From Aspidiotus rigidus (lineage: Eukaryota; Arthropoda; Insecta; Hemiptera; Diaspididae): a DNA stretch of 64,000 nt. A model generated the notes under the pieces. That model was not told where the DNA came from, searched no databases, and saw only the letters and a program-made list of their open reading frames with translations. This document shows positions 52,101 to 63,732 of this stretch, one piece after another. Both the position numbers and the translations under genes were made by a program. The stretch is taken from the NCBI GenBank assembly GCA_035079385.1, contig JAVHKY010000013.1:434001-498000 (forward strand). Direction: 5' to 3'. Positions within the stretch are counted from its first letter, which is position 1; the number at the start of each line of letters is the position of its first letter.

Positions 52101-52584
52101 TTCGCGTTCGAACTGGAAAACGAGTAACCGTTAACGTACGCCGACAACGGAACAATTCAAATTTCTTCTTATTGGCTTCGAGGTTTTCGTTTGAAATTTC
52201 GACGCTGTATGCAATGTTACCAACAACGTGTGGGAAAAATTATTCACTTCTGTAGCACCATTTCTCCTGACATTTTCATTATTCGCGATTCATTTTCGAA
52301 ATATGTATGATAATTCCATATGTGGGACATAATTATTTATATAAAACTAATTAATCATTGAAATTTTGTAATTAATGCGCGTAAATGCAATCTACATGGC
52401 AGACACTCGTTGGAGTAGTAAGAGAAATATTTTATTTGTATCACGTGATCAATTTCAACCAATCCTGGCTGTACCACACTACCTCATAGACAGAGGCGAA
52501 AAGAGCTGCCATCTTCACTGGATTTGTTTGTTGTTTATTAATTTTCAAATTTACTATTCCGTTCCGTTCCAATATTACATTTAA

Positions 52585-54189
52585 TTTTTACATCTCTGTG
52601 AATTTTGCGAAGTTTATTGTGTACATTTGCATACTACCTCATCCTCTATATCTCCGTAACAAGGATTTCATCTCGCATAATGTCTCGTTCCTAAACTTAT
52701 TGTCGAAGTAAGTATTTACTACATGATATTTACAATTTATCGGATAACCGGATGTCATAGCTACTGTATAATTTATTCGATTTTTTCGTTTCCTATTATT
52801 ATAGATTCGCCATTCCGTCCTGCTTATTTCTATAGATGTCCGTTCTCGTCGACATTTCAACGAATGCGTATTTTCGTAGTGCTCATTCATTCTTCTGTAA
52901 CAAAATTACACCACCATCGGATATCTGGTTTCAATTAAGATAGATCAACGTTTTGTTCCTGAATTTTTACCGCATGTAAGTACATATATAAGTCTCGAAT
53001 GAATATCTCTTGTCTTATCTTGTCGCACGCGCCTTATTTACTCCTGTCCGTTGATCGACGGAAGCAAGCTTCTACCGTATTGATAGTATTCGCCTCTGTA
53101 ATCTATAGGATGATTCATTTTATTGTGTACGATTCAAGTCCAGTTTCAACTATGATTTTTCAGTTCGAATCGTGCGCTTGATGCAAGAAGCTGTCGCTCT
53201 TGCTTAGATGTCTATCTTTGAGTGTAAATATCTTTCGTCATTGTAACGATCTCTTTGTTTTCGAGCGTTCCATTAAAGAAACCTTTTCAAATTCAAATTT
53301 ATTTCGAGTTGTTTAAAAGGAACTTACACGTATCTATCGTATTCTTCATATCGCATCGTGTTTTCTCGTCTCTCGTCTCCTATTATTATTATTATTATCA
53401 TCGTATACTCGATAACTTAAAATCAATTTTTTTTCGTACAGAATCGCCATTTGGTCTTTTAATGCCTCACACATATCGTATGTCACCGCAGACGTGATGG
53501 CAGCTATCAAGGCGTAGAATTACTGTTTGTTTCGCTGATATTCGATTATAATCTGTTGACTTTGTTGATCGTAAGTATACCGATCGTTTATTCATCGCGT
53601 CCTGTTCTCTCATCTCTCTCTCTCCCTCCCTCTGTCCGTTAATTATTATGCTCGATAATTTATTTGATATGTTATTTTACAGGTATTTTATACTGAATCA
53701 CCATTATTCGCTGTTGATACCACAAAATCGTATGTCACAAGTGGTAGCTAGATGTAGAGCTGTTTACTGATAATCAATGCGATTGTTGTACGTGTAATCT
53801 GATGTTGAAACTGATATTTCTCGTTTGTTGCTCGTTATTCATTGTAAGTATGCGTCATGTTCTCTCATTGTTTGTCTCGTAAAATTAGTAAAATTATCAA
53901 ATTATCGTATATTCGATAACTTAAAATCAATTTTTTTTCGTACAGAATCGCCATTTAGTCTTTTAATGCCGTCTACATCGTATGTCATCGCAGAGCTGGC
54001 AGCAATCTGTGCCTAGAATTACTGTTTGCTGATATACTCGATTATCTTTGTCTAAAATTCGTTGACATTCATCTGATATTTCGTTGATTGTAAGTATACC
54101 GATTGTTTGTTCATCGCATCTTTTTCTCACATCTCTCCCCTTCTCTCTCCGTGTTCGATAATTTATTCCATTTGTTTGTACGTTACAGT
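52585..54189 (+). ncRNA. series of duplicated putative non-coding exons
   Basis: Three related segments are each bounded by an AG acceptor and a GTAAGTAT-type donor: 53442-53570, 53683-53843 and 53946-54089, with introns of about 100-112 bp. The first and third also share their upstream flank (GATAACTTAAAATCAATTTT then TCGTACAG). All carry stops in every frame at differing positions, so they cannot be coding as they stand. Two further GTAAGTA donors upstream (52,711 and 52,977) may end earlier members. The last acceptor (54,188) leads into an exon with a 75-codon frame. This could be a duplicated 5-prime UTR or a lncRNA. Confidence 0.45.
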
Positions 54190-54328
54190 TTACCTACTGG
54201 AGCCGTACTTTGAAATTAGATTTCCCTCGCCGTCGGATTTCTAAGGGAGGTTTGAGTTCCAACTCCCTGCAGTTGGGTCAGAGTCGTGGACCAATACATG
54301 TACGACCCAAAAAAATGATCGGGTTCTC

Positions 54329-54556
54329 ATGGGCGAAGAAGCTCACAGGGTACTCTTCTTCACGCCCTTCGAAGACGACGCCGTGTCTTTTGGAGATATG
54401 GATGGATCCGATTATGACAAGACGCAACATTTATTAGAAATTGCACCAAGATCTGCGGACGTCCTTCCTCGCTCTCTGTATCTATGTCGTCGAAAGGAAG
54501 ATGAAATTCGCTGTCGCAGGCAAGCTGAAGCCGAACAAACTCCTTCATATCGTTGA
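54329..54556 (+). CDS. possible 75-residue acidic protein
   Basis: ATG frame MGEEAHRVLFFTPFEDDAVS..GSDYDKTQHLLEIAPRSADV..LYLCRRKEDEIRCRRQAEAE, in the last exon of the series (acceptor at 54,188). The open frame extends upstream to 54,243 (GRFEFQLPAVGSESW..). A second frame just before it (LLEPYFEIRFPSPSDF) suggests one more frameshift near 54,240. The stop precedes a T9 run. The antisense strand also has a 90-codon frame, so coding status is unsure. No family was recognised. Confidence 0.35.
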   Translation: MGEEAHRVLFFTPFEDDAVSFGDMDGSDYDKTQHLLEIAPRSADVLPRSLYLCRRKEDEIRCRRQAEAEQTPSYR

Positions 54557-55392
54557 GTTTAATTTTTTTTTCGCCATCCATTCCTTCTCCTGTATGTTTA
54601 ACTTGTAATTTTTTTTTTTTTTTCAACGCCATTCTTATTATCTCGCCAATCTATACTTTCCTTGTACTTTGTGTTTAGGTTTAGGTTCTTTTTTTTCGCA
54701 ATTTTTTATTCGTACATTTGTTTCTTCTCGTTTTTGGGGATGAACTTACTTTTGCGTGTTTTTGTATCATATTCTTCGAAATTTTCATTGCCACCGGTAA
54801 CATAGATCTTGTCATTAAGAACACAGCATGTACGTTGAACTCAAGTAATATATTATGTTTATCTTACGGTTTGCGAATTATTTTGTCAATAACTTCATTA
54901 TGAAGTGTGCTGAGTACGTATATGACTATCGGAATACTTACAGAAGCTGAACATAATTTTTAATATTTGAATTGAGAAATATTGAGTGATGGACGATTGC
55001 GAAAACATACGTGCAAGTACGAGTATATGAATTTGTGAACTTGAAATACACAGCGCCAGTCATTGAGAAAGAATTGCAATGAATTTGAACTAGTCATCTT
55101 GAAAAAGTTTACTGCTGCCATGAAATTTGCTAAACAATAAGTCATTCAGCAGCGCTACAATTTGGTACTTTACGGTACATTTTTGGGAAAGTAGTTCATT
55201 GACCCTCATTCACTGTAAGATGAATTTGCGATACCTTTGAATTACCTCAAAATAACCCATCCACGATCGAGTAATTTATGGGGAACTGCTGGGAATCTAC
55301 ATCATTGAACTGGGTAACTTTTGGTCAACAGCTCGCACCCTTAATTCGCCCAAAAACAGACTTTCATTACTTCTAAGTAGCCTTCCACTACA

Positions 55393-55765
55393 AGTCTACT
55401 CCAGGTATATTTTTGGGTATCATCGCGAGCAATAATCGGGTCACAGTATTACCCTTTCATCGCTTCTCAGTTACCCTTTACACGGAGTCTACTACAGGGA
55501 TATTTTTGGGTATCATCGCGAGCAATAATTGGGTCACAGTATTACCCTCTTATCGCTTCTCAGTGACCCTTCACACAGAGTCTACTACAGGGATATTTTT
55601 GGGTATCATCGCGAGCAATAATTGGGTCACAGTATTACCCTTTTATCACTACTCAGTGACCCTGTACATGGAGTGTCTACTACAGGGCAACTTGAGAGTC
55701 ATCGCGGGCAATCATTGGGTCACAGATATTTCCCTTATATCGCCCTTCTGTAACTGCAGTTACAA
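55393..55765. repeat. 93-bp tandem repeat, about four copies
   Basis: AGTCTACTACAGGGATATTT starts at 55,393, 55,486, 55,579 and (variant) 55,672, exactly 93 bp apart. Each copy contains GGGTATCATCGCGAGCAATA and TGGGTCACAGTATTACCC. Because 93 is a multiple of three, a 125-codon frame stays open through the array; that is a by-product of the period. The array lies in the right margin of the 8.2 kb element. Confidence 0.93.
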
Positions 55766-57523
55766 ATGGTCTACAAGAGGGGAATATTAGAGGTGCGGAT
55801 GCACTTTTTTTCTGAAACCCATAAAATACCCCTAGTGACCCAACTGTAAGCCGTGCAATAATAGGTTTACTACAAGGTTACACAGGGTCACACGTGGAAA
55901 AAGTCAAAGTGCATCCATTCCAGCAGGGTCACACCTCATCAGCTGGACGGTGCTAAACGAGACGACCCTGAAATTGCACTGACAACCCTCTTGTAGATAG
56001 GGTTACACAGGGTTACACATGGATTTTTATTCAACGGGATAGGGGCCTTTTTGAGAATCTTGCCGTCCGCTGTCCAACAAAAAACTTGGAAAAATTTGGA
56101 CTATCGAGCCATATATGATATGAGAGGGACTTAGAAAACTTTTGACTCTGGAGCCATATATGATAGGAATTTGTTCAAGTCCCCCTTCTATCATATATAA
56201 CTCAAGAGTCAAAATTTTAACAGTGATCCTGTTCTATGAGTGGCTTTTTGAGAAATTTGCCTTCCGCCGTCCAACAAAAAACTTGGAAAAGTTTTGACTA
56301 TCGAGCTATATATGATACGAGAGGGACTTGGAAAAATTTCAACTCTCGAGCTATATATGATAGGAGGGAGACTTTGAAAAAATTTCGACTATTGAGCCAT
56401 ATATGATAGGAGAGGGACTTGGAAAAATTTCGACTCTCGAGCTGTATGTGATAGGAATTTTTTCAAGTCCCACACCTATCATACATAGTTTGAAATTCGA
56501 GAAAAATGTTGACTCTCAAACTATATTATACTAGGCTTATAATAGGTCTAGGCCATCTTTATACTATTTTATCTAGGTCTAGGCTCCCTTGAATTCTCAG
56601 TACCAAATCCCATATGACTCATATTGAAGAAATTCTGAAAAATATAAGACTATGATGGTCAGAAACCCACACCTTGGTCTTGACAGAGCTAGGACAAAAT
56701 TAGCCTTTACCCATACCAGCGGGCTGTTTGTTGGTTGAGTTTGGAATTGCGTATGTATGTGTGTGTGTGTGTGTGTACTGGTGGGAACAGTGAACTAGAT
56801 GGCAAGTGGGAATACATATTTGACTATTGAAAGTTCAAACGTTATGAGCTCTCATGAAATATAAAAATCTGCTCTGTCGCGTAGGTAGTAGGTATCTTTC
56901 AGCAAGTGATAGTCCGTCGGCGGCGTGCTCTTTGCGAGCGCGAAGCGCGAGCTCGTTACGCCTAACCAGCGAGCGCTAAGCGCGAGTCTGTCATGACAAA
57001 ACTAATAAACAAACCAGCGAGCGCGAAGCGCGAGCCTGTCTGGCGCCGCAGGCCTAGCCGCCAGGCGCGCCGAAGGCGCGCTGTAAGCGGCTAGTTTTTC
57101 ATAATATGAATGAAACTGACTTTACACCACTGTCTCGTCCGGCTTACATTATTGTTATTATCATATAGACCGTTACTCAAATCGCAGGTCATAATGATCC
57201 GAGAAATAAATCCAAAATTAATATATCTTTTCTATTGCCATTATTTTCAGTGTTTTTGTTTTTCTGTTGAAGATTCTTTTCTTTTGAAGATCGGCTAACA
57301 AATTACTCCAAGCACTCTGAGAACACCCGTAAAATATCCCTGGTTAGCATTTTCATTATGGACTTGATGATAGTGCTTCCTCGTGTTGCTTCTACACGAA
57401 ACACCGAGTTTCTCCATCGCCTTCTCATTGACCAACTTTGAGCATCGAACGTCTTCAGAGAAGTGAATTTAATTATCGTTTTCATCCGGTACTTCACTTG
57501 ATGTTGAAAGAGTATCGACCGAA

Positions 57524-60500
57524 ATGAAGAAAGATAAGCCTGTAGAAGTATCTCGGGCTTATAAACTGTAAGTTTAACGTTTTCAAATTGTGTTACTCCA
57601 AGTTCTTGTGTAAATTTCCGAATTAAAAACTTTTCAGATCTCATCAGTTGCTGAGCATAACTGGTATCAGTTTTCAACGCAAAAGTATTATTGTAAGTTC
57701 GTTCATTTTAACTGTATTATGGTATTCATTTGTTGATTCACTCTTTTGACGTAAATCGCATTTACAGGGTTTGGTGAAGTTGACATTTTTGCCCCTGCGA
57801 GAGAACATAAGATACGTGAAGTTGAATGCTAAACAATGTCGTATTTATCGGATCACATTAAACGATAATATTGAAGTTCCGTTCGAGTATTACGATCCCC
57901 TGCTTGAGATATACCAGGAGAACGAACATGAGTAATTATCTTTTCGAATGCTTTAGAATCTCCTCACGAGAGAGCTCTTTTAAAAATTGAATTCGCTGCG
58001 CGTATTTTAGACGTTCTTTGAAAAAATTCTCGAGTGTTCACCTCACTGCTGCTCAATCAGTCGATCCTGACCACGATGGTGGTGAACTGCTCATCACAAT
58101 TCCATCAGAACTTGCGGCTGAGCAAATTATTCCGGACAAATTCTTCGACATCACTGTTGAATATTCTATCGAAGAACCGGTTGGCGGTTTGCATTTCGTC
58201 ATCCCAGAATGTGAAGGATCTTACGCAGAAGTACGTAAACACAGCTTACCAACACTAGACTATTTTGTCCTGTGAATTTCAACTCGCTGGGTATTTTTAG
58301 AGATATTCTTATCAGACGAATAAGAAATCGTCGTAGTCAAGTTCCAAATTTAAACGTGAATATAAAAAGTTGACTATAATATTGTCATCATATCGTATTT
58401 CAACACTCAGCTCTGTCTGATGAATTATTATTCAGTAGTGATTAACCACCATTTCGTGGTTTATTCTCCTTCGTTAATTTCCTTCTCTCGTAAAAGGAAA
58501 CATTCTTTGAATTGGGTACTTTCCGATTGTTTGGAAGAACTAAACGATTATTTGGTTTTTGAAATTTTTTCGTACCTATTAATTTTTGCAGAAAAGCGCT
58601 CATGTGTACACAAATTGCCATGAGAATTCGTCGCGGCTTTGGTTTCCGTGTATCGATTCGTTTTCGGAACCCTGTACTTGGGACTTGGAATTCACGGTCG
58701 ATGCGGACATGATGGCAGTATCGTGCGGCGATTTAGTCGAAGTTCTGTACACACCAGATATGCGACGAAAAACGTTTTTATATACTCTGAATACACCTGC
58801 ATCAGCGCCTACGATCGCTCTCGCTGTTGGGTAAGGATTATGATGTGTTACTTTTTCTTCACTGTACCCTATTTCGATTGTTTATTTCAAGTAATCTCAT
58901 ATCTTTCCAGTCCTTTTGAAGTTTTCGTCCACCCGTCGATGCACGAAGTCACCCATTTCTGTCTGCCCGGACTTATAGATAATTTGAAACATTCCGTTCG
59001 TAATGTGCATGAAGCGTTTGAGTTTTTCGAAGAGACTCTATCAAACCGTTACCCTTATACTTGTTACAAGCAAGTATTTGTCGACGAAACGACTCAAGAT
59101 GTGTCGGCGTATGCATCCTTCAGCATTATGAGGTGAGTTTTTATTCATCATTGAATCCGAAACTGAATCGTTGCTCTGAATGAATTTGTATGTGAAATTT
59201 TTTGTTGACAGCATTAATTTGTTGTATCCTAGTCAAATAATAGATCAAGTTTATATTTCGCGCAAAGCTATGGCTTTGGCGATCGCTGAACAATTCTTCG
59301 GTTGTTTTATTTCGCGTCAAAGTTGGTCCGATTGGTGGCTGACCAACGGAATATCCACTTATTTATGTGGGTTGTACGCGAGGAAGTGTTTTGGTTTAAA
59401 CGCGCACAGAGAATGGATACACATGGTACGTAAAAGTGATTTTCATTGATTATACAAACCTTGTGAAATAATTTGGCTTTGTTCACTAAACTGGTGCGAA
59501 CTCTTAGGAATTACACGAAGTAATGAAATACGAAGACGCTCATGGAGGCATTGTCATGGATCCTAGTCAACCATCCAGTGGTCATCACTCACACAACAGT
59601 AAATCAAATCTTAATTTCCATTTTCCATTACAAAGTACTGACACAATATCGCCTAAATACTTGGATATGATGCGTAAAAAAGCTCACTTGTTCATGCGTA
59701 TGCTGGAGAATAGAATCGGTTTTGAGATGCTGTTACAAGTAAATTAAAATTTGGCTTTTAGTAGGTAAATGCGGAATTCCAAATGAATATGGTGTGCCAT
59801 CAATTTTTATATTTTAGGTGTTCAACAAGCAGCTGTTTTTGGCTTCAAATGCATCTCAAACTAAAATAACAGCAGGCCTCTGGTCTCACATGCTCATCAG
59901 TACCAACGTATTCACAAAAGCAATATTTACCGTCACCGGCAAAGATATGACCGTTTTTGTGGATCAGTGGGTGCGCGCTGGGGGTCACGCAAAACTCCAT
60001 CTCGCGTGTGCCTTCAACAGAAAAAGGTTTGTACTTGTTCTCATATCATTCCGCCGTCATTCAATCAATATATTCAGTCTCGTGTTCTGAATCATAATTT
60101 AGGAATACTTTAGAAATAGAAATCCGACAAGACAAAACCCACCAACCTGGCGTTCATAAGTATGTGGGTCCTCTCACAATTTTGGTCCAGGAATTGGATG
60201 GCGCGTTTCGTCATTCACTTATGGTAGAGAGTACTGTTTGCAAACACGACATAACTTGTCATTCGAAAAGTAGACGAAATAAGAAAAAAAAGATTCCTCT
60301 GAGTACGGGTGAAGAAGTAGATATGGATTTGAGTATCATGGAGTAAGTATTCGTAATTTTGTTGAATATTTTTAAGTCGAAATTGAACCTAACCATTTCA
60401 TCCCTATGACTGTAGTTCGGATTCGCCGGTATTGTGGGTACGACTCGATCCGGACATAACACTGTTGCGTGAAATTACCACTGACCAACCTGATTACCAG

Positions 60501-63448
60501 TGGCAGTATCAGCTGAAGCACGAACGTGACGTTTCTGCTCAATTTGACGCTATCGCTGCTCTAGAGGCTTTTGCATCACCGGCAACACGCGCTTCACTGA
60601 CCGAAATTATCGAAAATGAAAATATTTATGTGAATGTGCGATGTAAAGCCACTCACTGCTTGACGAAAGTATACCGCTCGTCGTTTTGTGTTTCTAAGTG
60701 ATATTGGACGTAAATTTCAGAGTACTTTCGTGTCCTACAGGTAGCCAACGCGATGGTTACAAATTGGGTCGGACCACCAGCTATGTTGGCCATTTTCAAA
60801 AAAATGTTCGGATCGTATTCGTGTCCACATATAATTAAACAAAATAATTTTACTAATTTACAGCATTATTTTCTGCAGAAGGTCAGTACCTTGAATGTAC
60901 CTAAGAGCATTATGATGATATTTTCCGTCGTTCTAACCTTCATTCTGTTTCTTTATTTTTTCTTCATTTTAGACCATTCCTGTTGCTATGGCCGGTTTGC
61001 GTAATGCTCACGGACTATGCCCGCCAGAAGTACTAAGATTCTTACTAGATCTATTTAAGTACAACGACAACAGTAAAAATAGGTTTTCGGATAATTACTA
61101 TCGTGCGGCTTTGATAGATGCTTTAGCTGCCACTGTCACTCCCGTCATCTCCATAGTTAATCCGCAAGGGTGTGTATACAGTAGATGGTCCTGTTGAGCA
61201 TTTTCCTCTTTCTGCAAAACCTGTATTATTATTTTTCATTTCCTTCTCGTAGGTCGGCGATTACGGCAGATTCATTGTCAGCGGAAACAAAACTAGTTCT
61301 CGAGGAAGTAACTCGTTGTCTTAATCTGGAGAAAATGCTACCGACGTACAAGCTCACAGTTACCGTATCTTGTCTAAAGGCTATTCGTACTCTGCAGAAG
61401 TTCTGCCATTTGCCAAATAATCCAGCAGTTTTTAGATCGTACGCGGCGTACGGTCATTTCGTGGGTATGTTTGAAATTGAGAAAAGGTTACGTCGAGTTG
61501 AAAGTTATTGGGATTGTTATTGTACCTACGTAATCATGTTTCCTAGACGTAAGACTGTGCGCACTCGAAGCTCTAGTTGACTTCACTCGATTAGATGGTA
61601 AATGGCCGGATCTCGAATTCTTACTCGACATCATGACTCACGATCCACATCCAGGAGTGCGGCATGCGCTGGTCGCTATGCTGGTCAGCAATCCGCCCTT
61701 CCAAAGCAGTATTGATACTCCTAGTAGACATAGATTGGACAAAGAGGATCTTGTACATAAACTGTGGTTAACTTTCAAGTGAGTAATCCAGTAAAGGAAT
61801 CTTGCTTCTAGAAATCATTCACCCAATTAACACTCTTTTTCATAGCGGATCAATGTCTCACGATTCGAAAATGCGATGTAGTTTGGTCGATTTGTATTTT
61901 ACCTTATATGGAAGTCTTCAACCTACCTGTTTGCCTACGTCCGAATTATGTGCTCTGTATACTCCGAAAAAGGAGAATGACGTAAGTATTCTACAACAGG
62001 GTAGGATAGATGTACTGTTTTGTATTAATATGTACTTGTATTTCCCATACCAGAGTTCTAAATTCGATATGGGATTAGATCAAATGGATTATTTGGACCC
62101 AGACGGACTGGCGAATGGTATTCGAAGGCAATATTCATCGCAAGATAGCGAATCGGATGTGATAGCTCCCGACGAACTAGGAGTAGCTACCGTTGAAGTT
62201 GTTGCTGCCGGAGTCGACGACGGAGTGAAGCGAATAAAGGTATGATTGTTTTGAATTTCTTCAGTTCTTGTTGACGCGTAACGGTTGTGAAGGGCAAACC
62301 AATTCAAATGCTTCTTACAAGATAACAATCTTATATTTCCCTTCAGAGTCAGACCTTGGGTGTGGGGTTAGAATGGCTGTGTTCTCGAAAAATTTAGGCT
62401 TCGAGTTACCGTATACCGAATTGACACTTCTCAATTCGTCTGAGCAATGGTTATCTGTAAAACTCGTTCCGGATTTTTTTGCCTCTAGTCTGCTGATAGA
62501 AAGAACTAAAGCCGCAGTCTGTTCGAATACAAGATTTAACTTTCTGTTTGATTTCTAACTTCGATCACAAATTATGAAACATGTTTGCTTCGTACTAATC
62601 TTTTAGAGACATTAATTATTTACTTCGTCTTCATCCTACCAAAAGTTTTGTTTAAAATACTGTAGATAAATCTACTGCGTCTTGAGTGGAGTAGTTTCAC
62701 GCTAACCAACATTTTTTAATGTTTCTTTGTAGGCTGAACCGGATGAAGTATCCGATACTGCAACTCCAATGGACGTTGACATTGTGGAGACAAAGGAATT
62801 CAAACCGTCAGATTTAGTCGCACAAGCTGCAGATTGTGTGAGTGCTTTTGTAAAAGACGATATCAAAACCGAGCCCGTACCCTCAACTAGTACTTCAGGC
62901 TCAGGGGAAAAGAGTCGGTGTAAACGTCGTCATCATTCTCATCACCACGGTCACCGTCATCACCATAAGACGAGCAGTGATCCGTCAAAAGTGAGTTTAT
63001 TGGAATTATTTTGAATTGAACATTTTAGTCTCGAAATTTTTTCGAATTAGGAATAAGATCTATATTGTTAGGGAATTAGGTTGTCGGAATTTTAGACTTA
63101 GGATAAAAAATGCCGCGGCGGAAACCGACTTTTCGTCTGAACCAATTGGTTTAAAATTTTGCATGGTCATTATAACCACTTCTAGTACACTACCGCAATT
63201 TAGCTCAATCAATCTGATATCACTTTCCACCTGAATTCAATATTCGTATCCTTCTTTTCCAGATGAAAAAGAAGAAAAAAGATAAGAAAAAACATAAACA
63301 CAAACACAAACATAAACACGATCATCAAAAAAAAGACGAAAATAAAGAATTGTCTAGTGCGTTAACTAAAATACCAAAAGTGAAAGAAGAAACGGATACC
63401 GGAAATTTGAGTTCCAGATCTTCTAGTCCGAGTGAAGATGAAATGTGA
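57524..63448 (+). CDS. Taf2: transcription initiation factor TFIID subunit 2
   Basis: Nineteen exons: 57524-57567, 57638-57692, 57768-57931, 58011-58230, 58592-58830, 58911-59132, 59212-59425, 59508-59738, 59818-60026, 60103-60342, 60416-60668, 60741-60881, 60973-61169, 61253-61464, 61547-61778, 61846-61981, 62054-62239, 62733-62990, 63263-63448. Every junction is GT-AG and keeps phase, giving 1,212 residues, close to the family length (about 1,200). The protein binds core promoters within nuclear TFIID. The N-terminal half is an M1-aminopeptidase-like fold ([46 protein letters not shown]). Where M1 enzymes have HExxHxWFG, this has AIAEQFFG (about residue 340), so it is non-catalytic, as known for TAF2. 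Then [14 protein letters not shown] (about 590), HEAT-like repeats, and a His/Lys tail ([28 protein letters not shown]). The start [15 protein letters not shown] matches the family N-terminus. Intact. Confidence 0.97.
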
Positions 63449-63633
63449 TGCAATAATTTTGATTTAATAAGTATTTTTTGTGCTGCATTATAAGAGATTT
63501 TGAATTTTTTTGTGACAATATTATGATGTACATAGTACCTAATTTATCATTTCATATTTTCATATTTCTTTATAATGAACATAATTTTCTTTCTCTCAAT
63601 TCACCATACCAAAAAATTAAATACGTTCTTCAG

Positions 63634-63732
63634 TTGAAATATTTTTTCAATGCTAAGCTATGTCAATCCGAAGATTTATTCATCGATACAGATATCGTGG
63701 GAGAAGAGACATCATCAGATTTTGAAGAATGA
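63634..63732 (+). other. possible extra 3-prime exon or 3-prime UTR frame
   Basis: After an AG (CGTTCTTCAG, 63,633) a frame reads LKYFFNAKLCQSEDLFIDTD.. and ends in an acidic stretch ETSSDFEE and a stop, 285 bp beyond the TAF2 stop. It could be an alternative TAF2 C-terminus (only a weak phase-0 donor, AAA|GTGAAA, is available) or a chance frame in the 3-prime UTR. Confidence 0.2.

Larger units (their letters stand above)
47815..56038. mobile_element. 8.2 kb TIR-bounded insertion carrying a divergent gene pair
   Basis: The ends are CCCGTTGAATAA and TTATTCAACGGG, a perfect 12-bp TIR, flanked by AT on both sides. Removing the insert and one AT restores CTATAGGGG, the sequence of the sister Helitron at about 45,670, so this is an insertion with a filled-site/empty-site pair. 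Left (47.82-48.6 kb) and right (55.2-56.03 kb) margins are full of GTGACCCT / GGGTTACAC / GTAACCCTA-type motifs. Inside are a palindromic array, a minus-strand spliced gene (49.1-50.9 kb), a plus-strand series of duplicated putative exons (52.6-54.6 kb) and a 93-bp tandem array. No transposase was recognised. It is best described as a non-autonomous TIR element with cargo; the superfamily is unknown. Confidence 0.8.
46479..57094 (+). mobile_element. second Helitron of the tandem pair, split by insertion
   Basis: Begins TCCTATATAATAAAGCGCGG directly after the CTAG of the first copy, giving a head-to-tail junction with no spacer. Body 46,479-47,814 and 56,039-57,094 together match the first copy; the end is the same hairpin, CTAG (57,091-57,094), then T. 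Net Helitron length is about 2.4 kb. The right half has slightly more AACAGG-type tandem units and a (GT)n run near 56,760. Its 3-prime end lies 430 bp upstream of the TAF2 start codon. Confidence 0.85.

Noticed and set aside
54360..54632. 90-codon minus-strand frame opposite the 54.3 kb ORF
   Set aside because: N-terminal Lys run is read from a T tract; no splice support. The plus frame has the acceptor and exon context, though certainty is low for both.
55413..55790. 125-codon open frame with a periodic protein (GIIASNNWVTVLPF repeats)
   Set aside because: It is a by-product of a 93-bp tandem repeat whose length is a multiple of three; there is no start context and no other coding sign.
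57303..57677. 124-codon minus-strand frame
   Set aside because: Antisense to the first two exons of TAF2, which have phase-consistent splice sites and family-matching residues.
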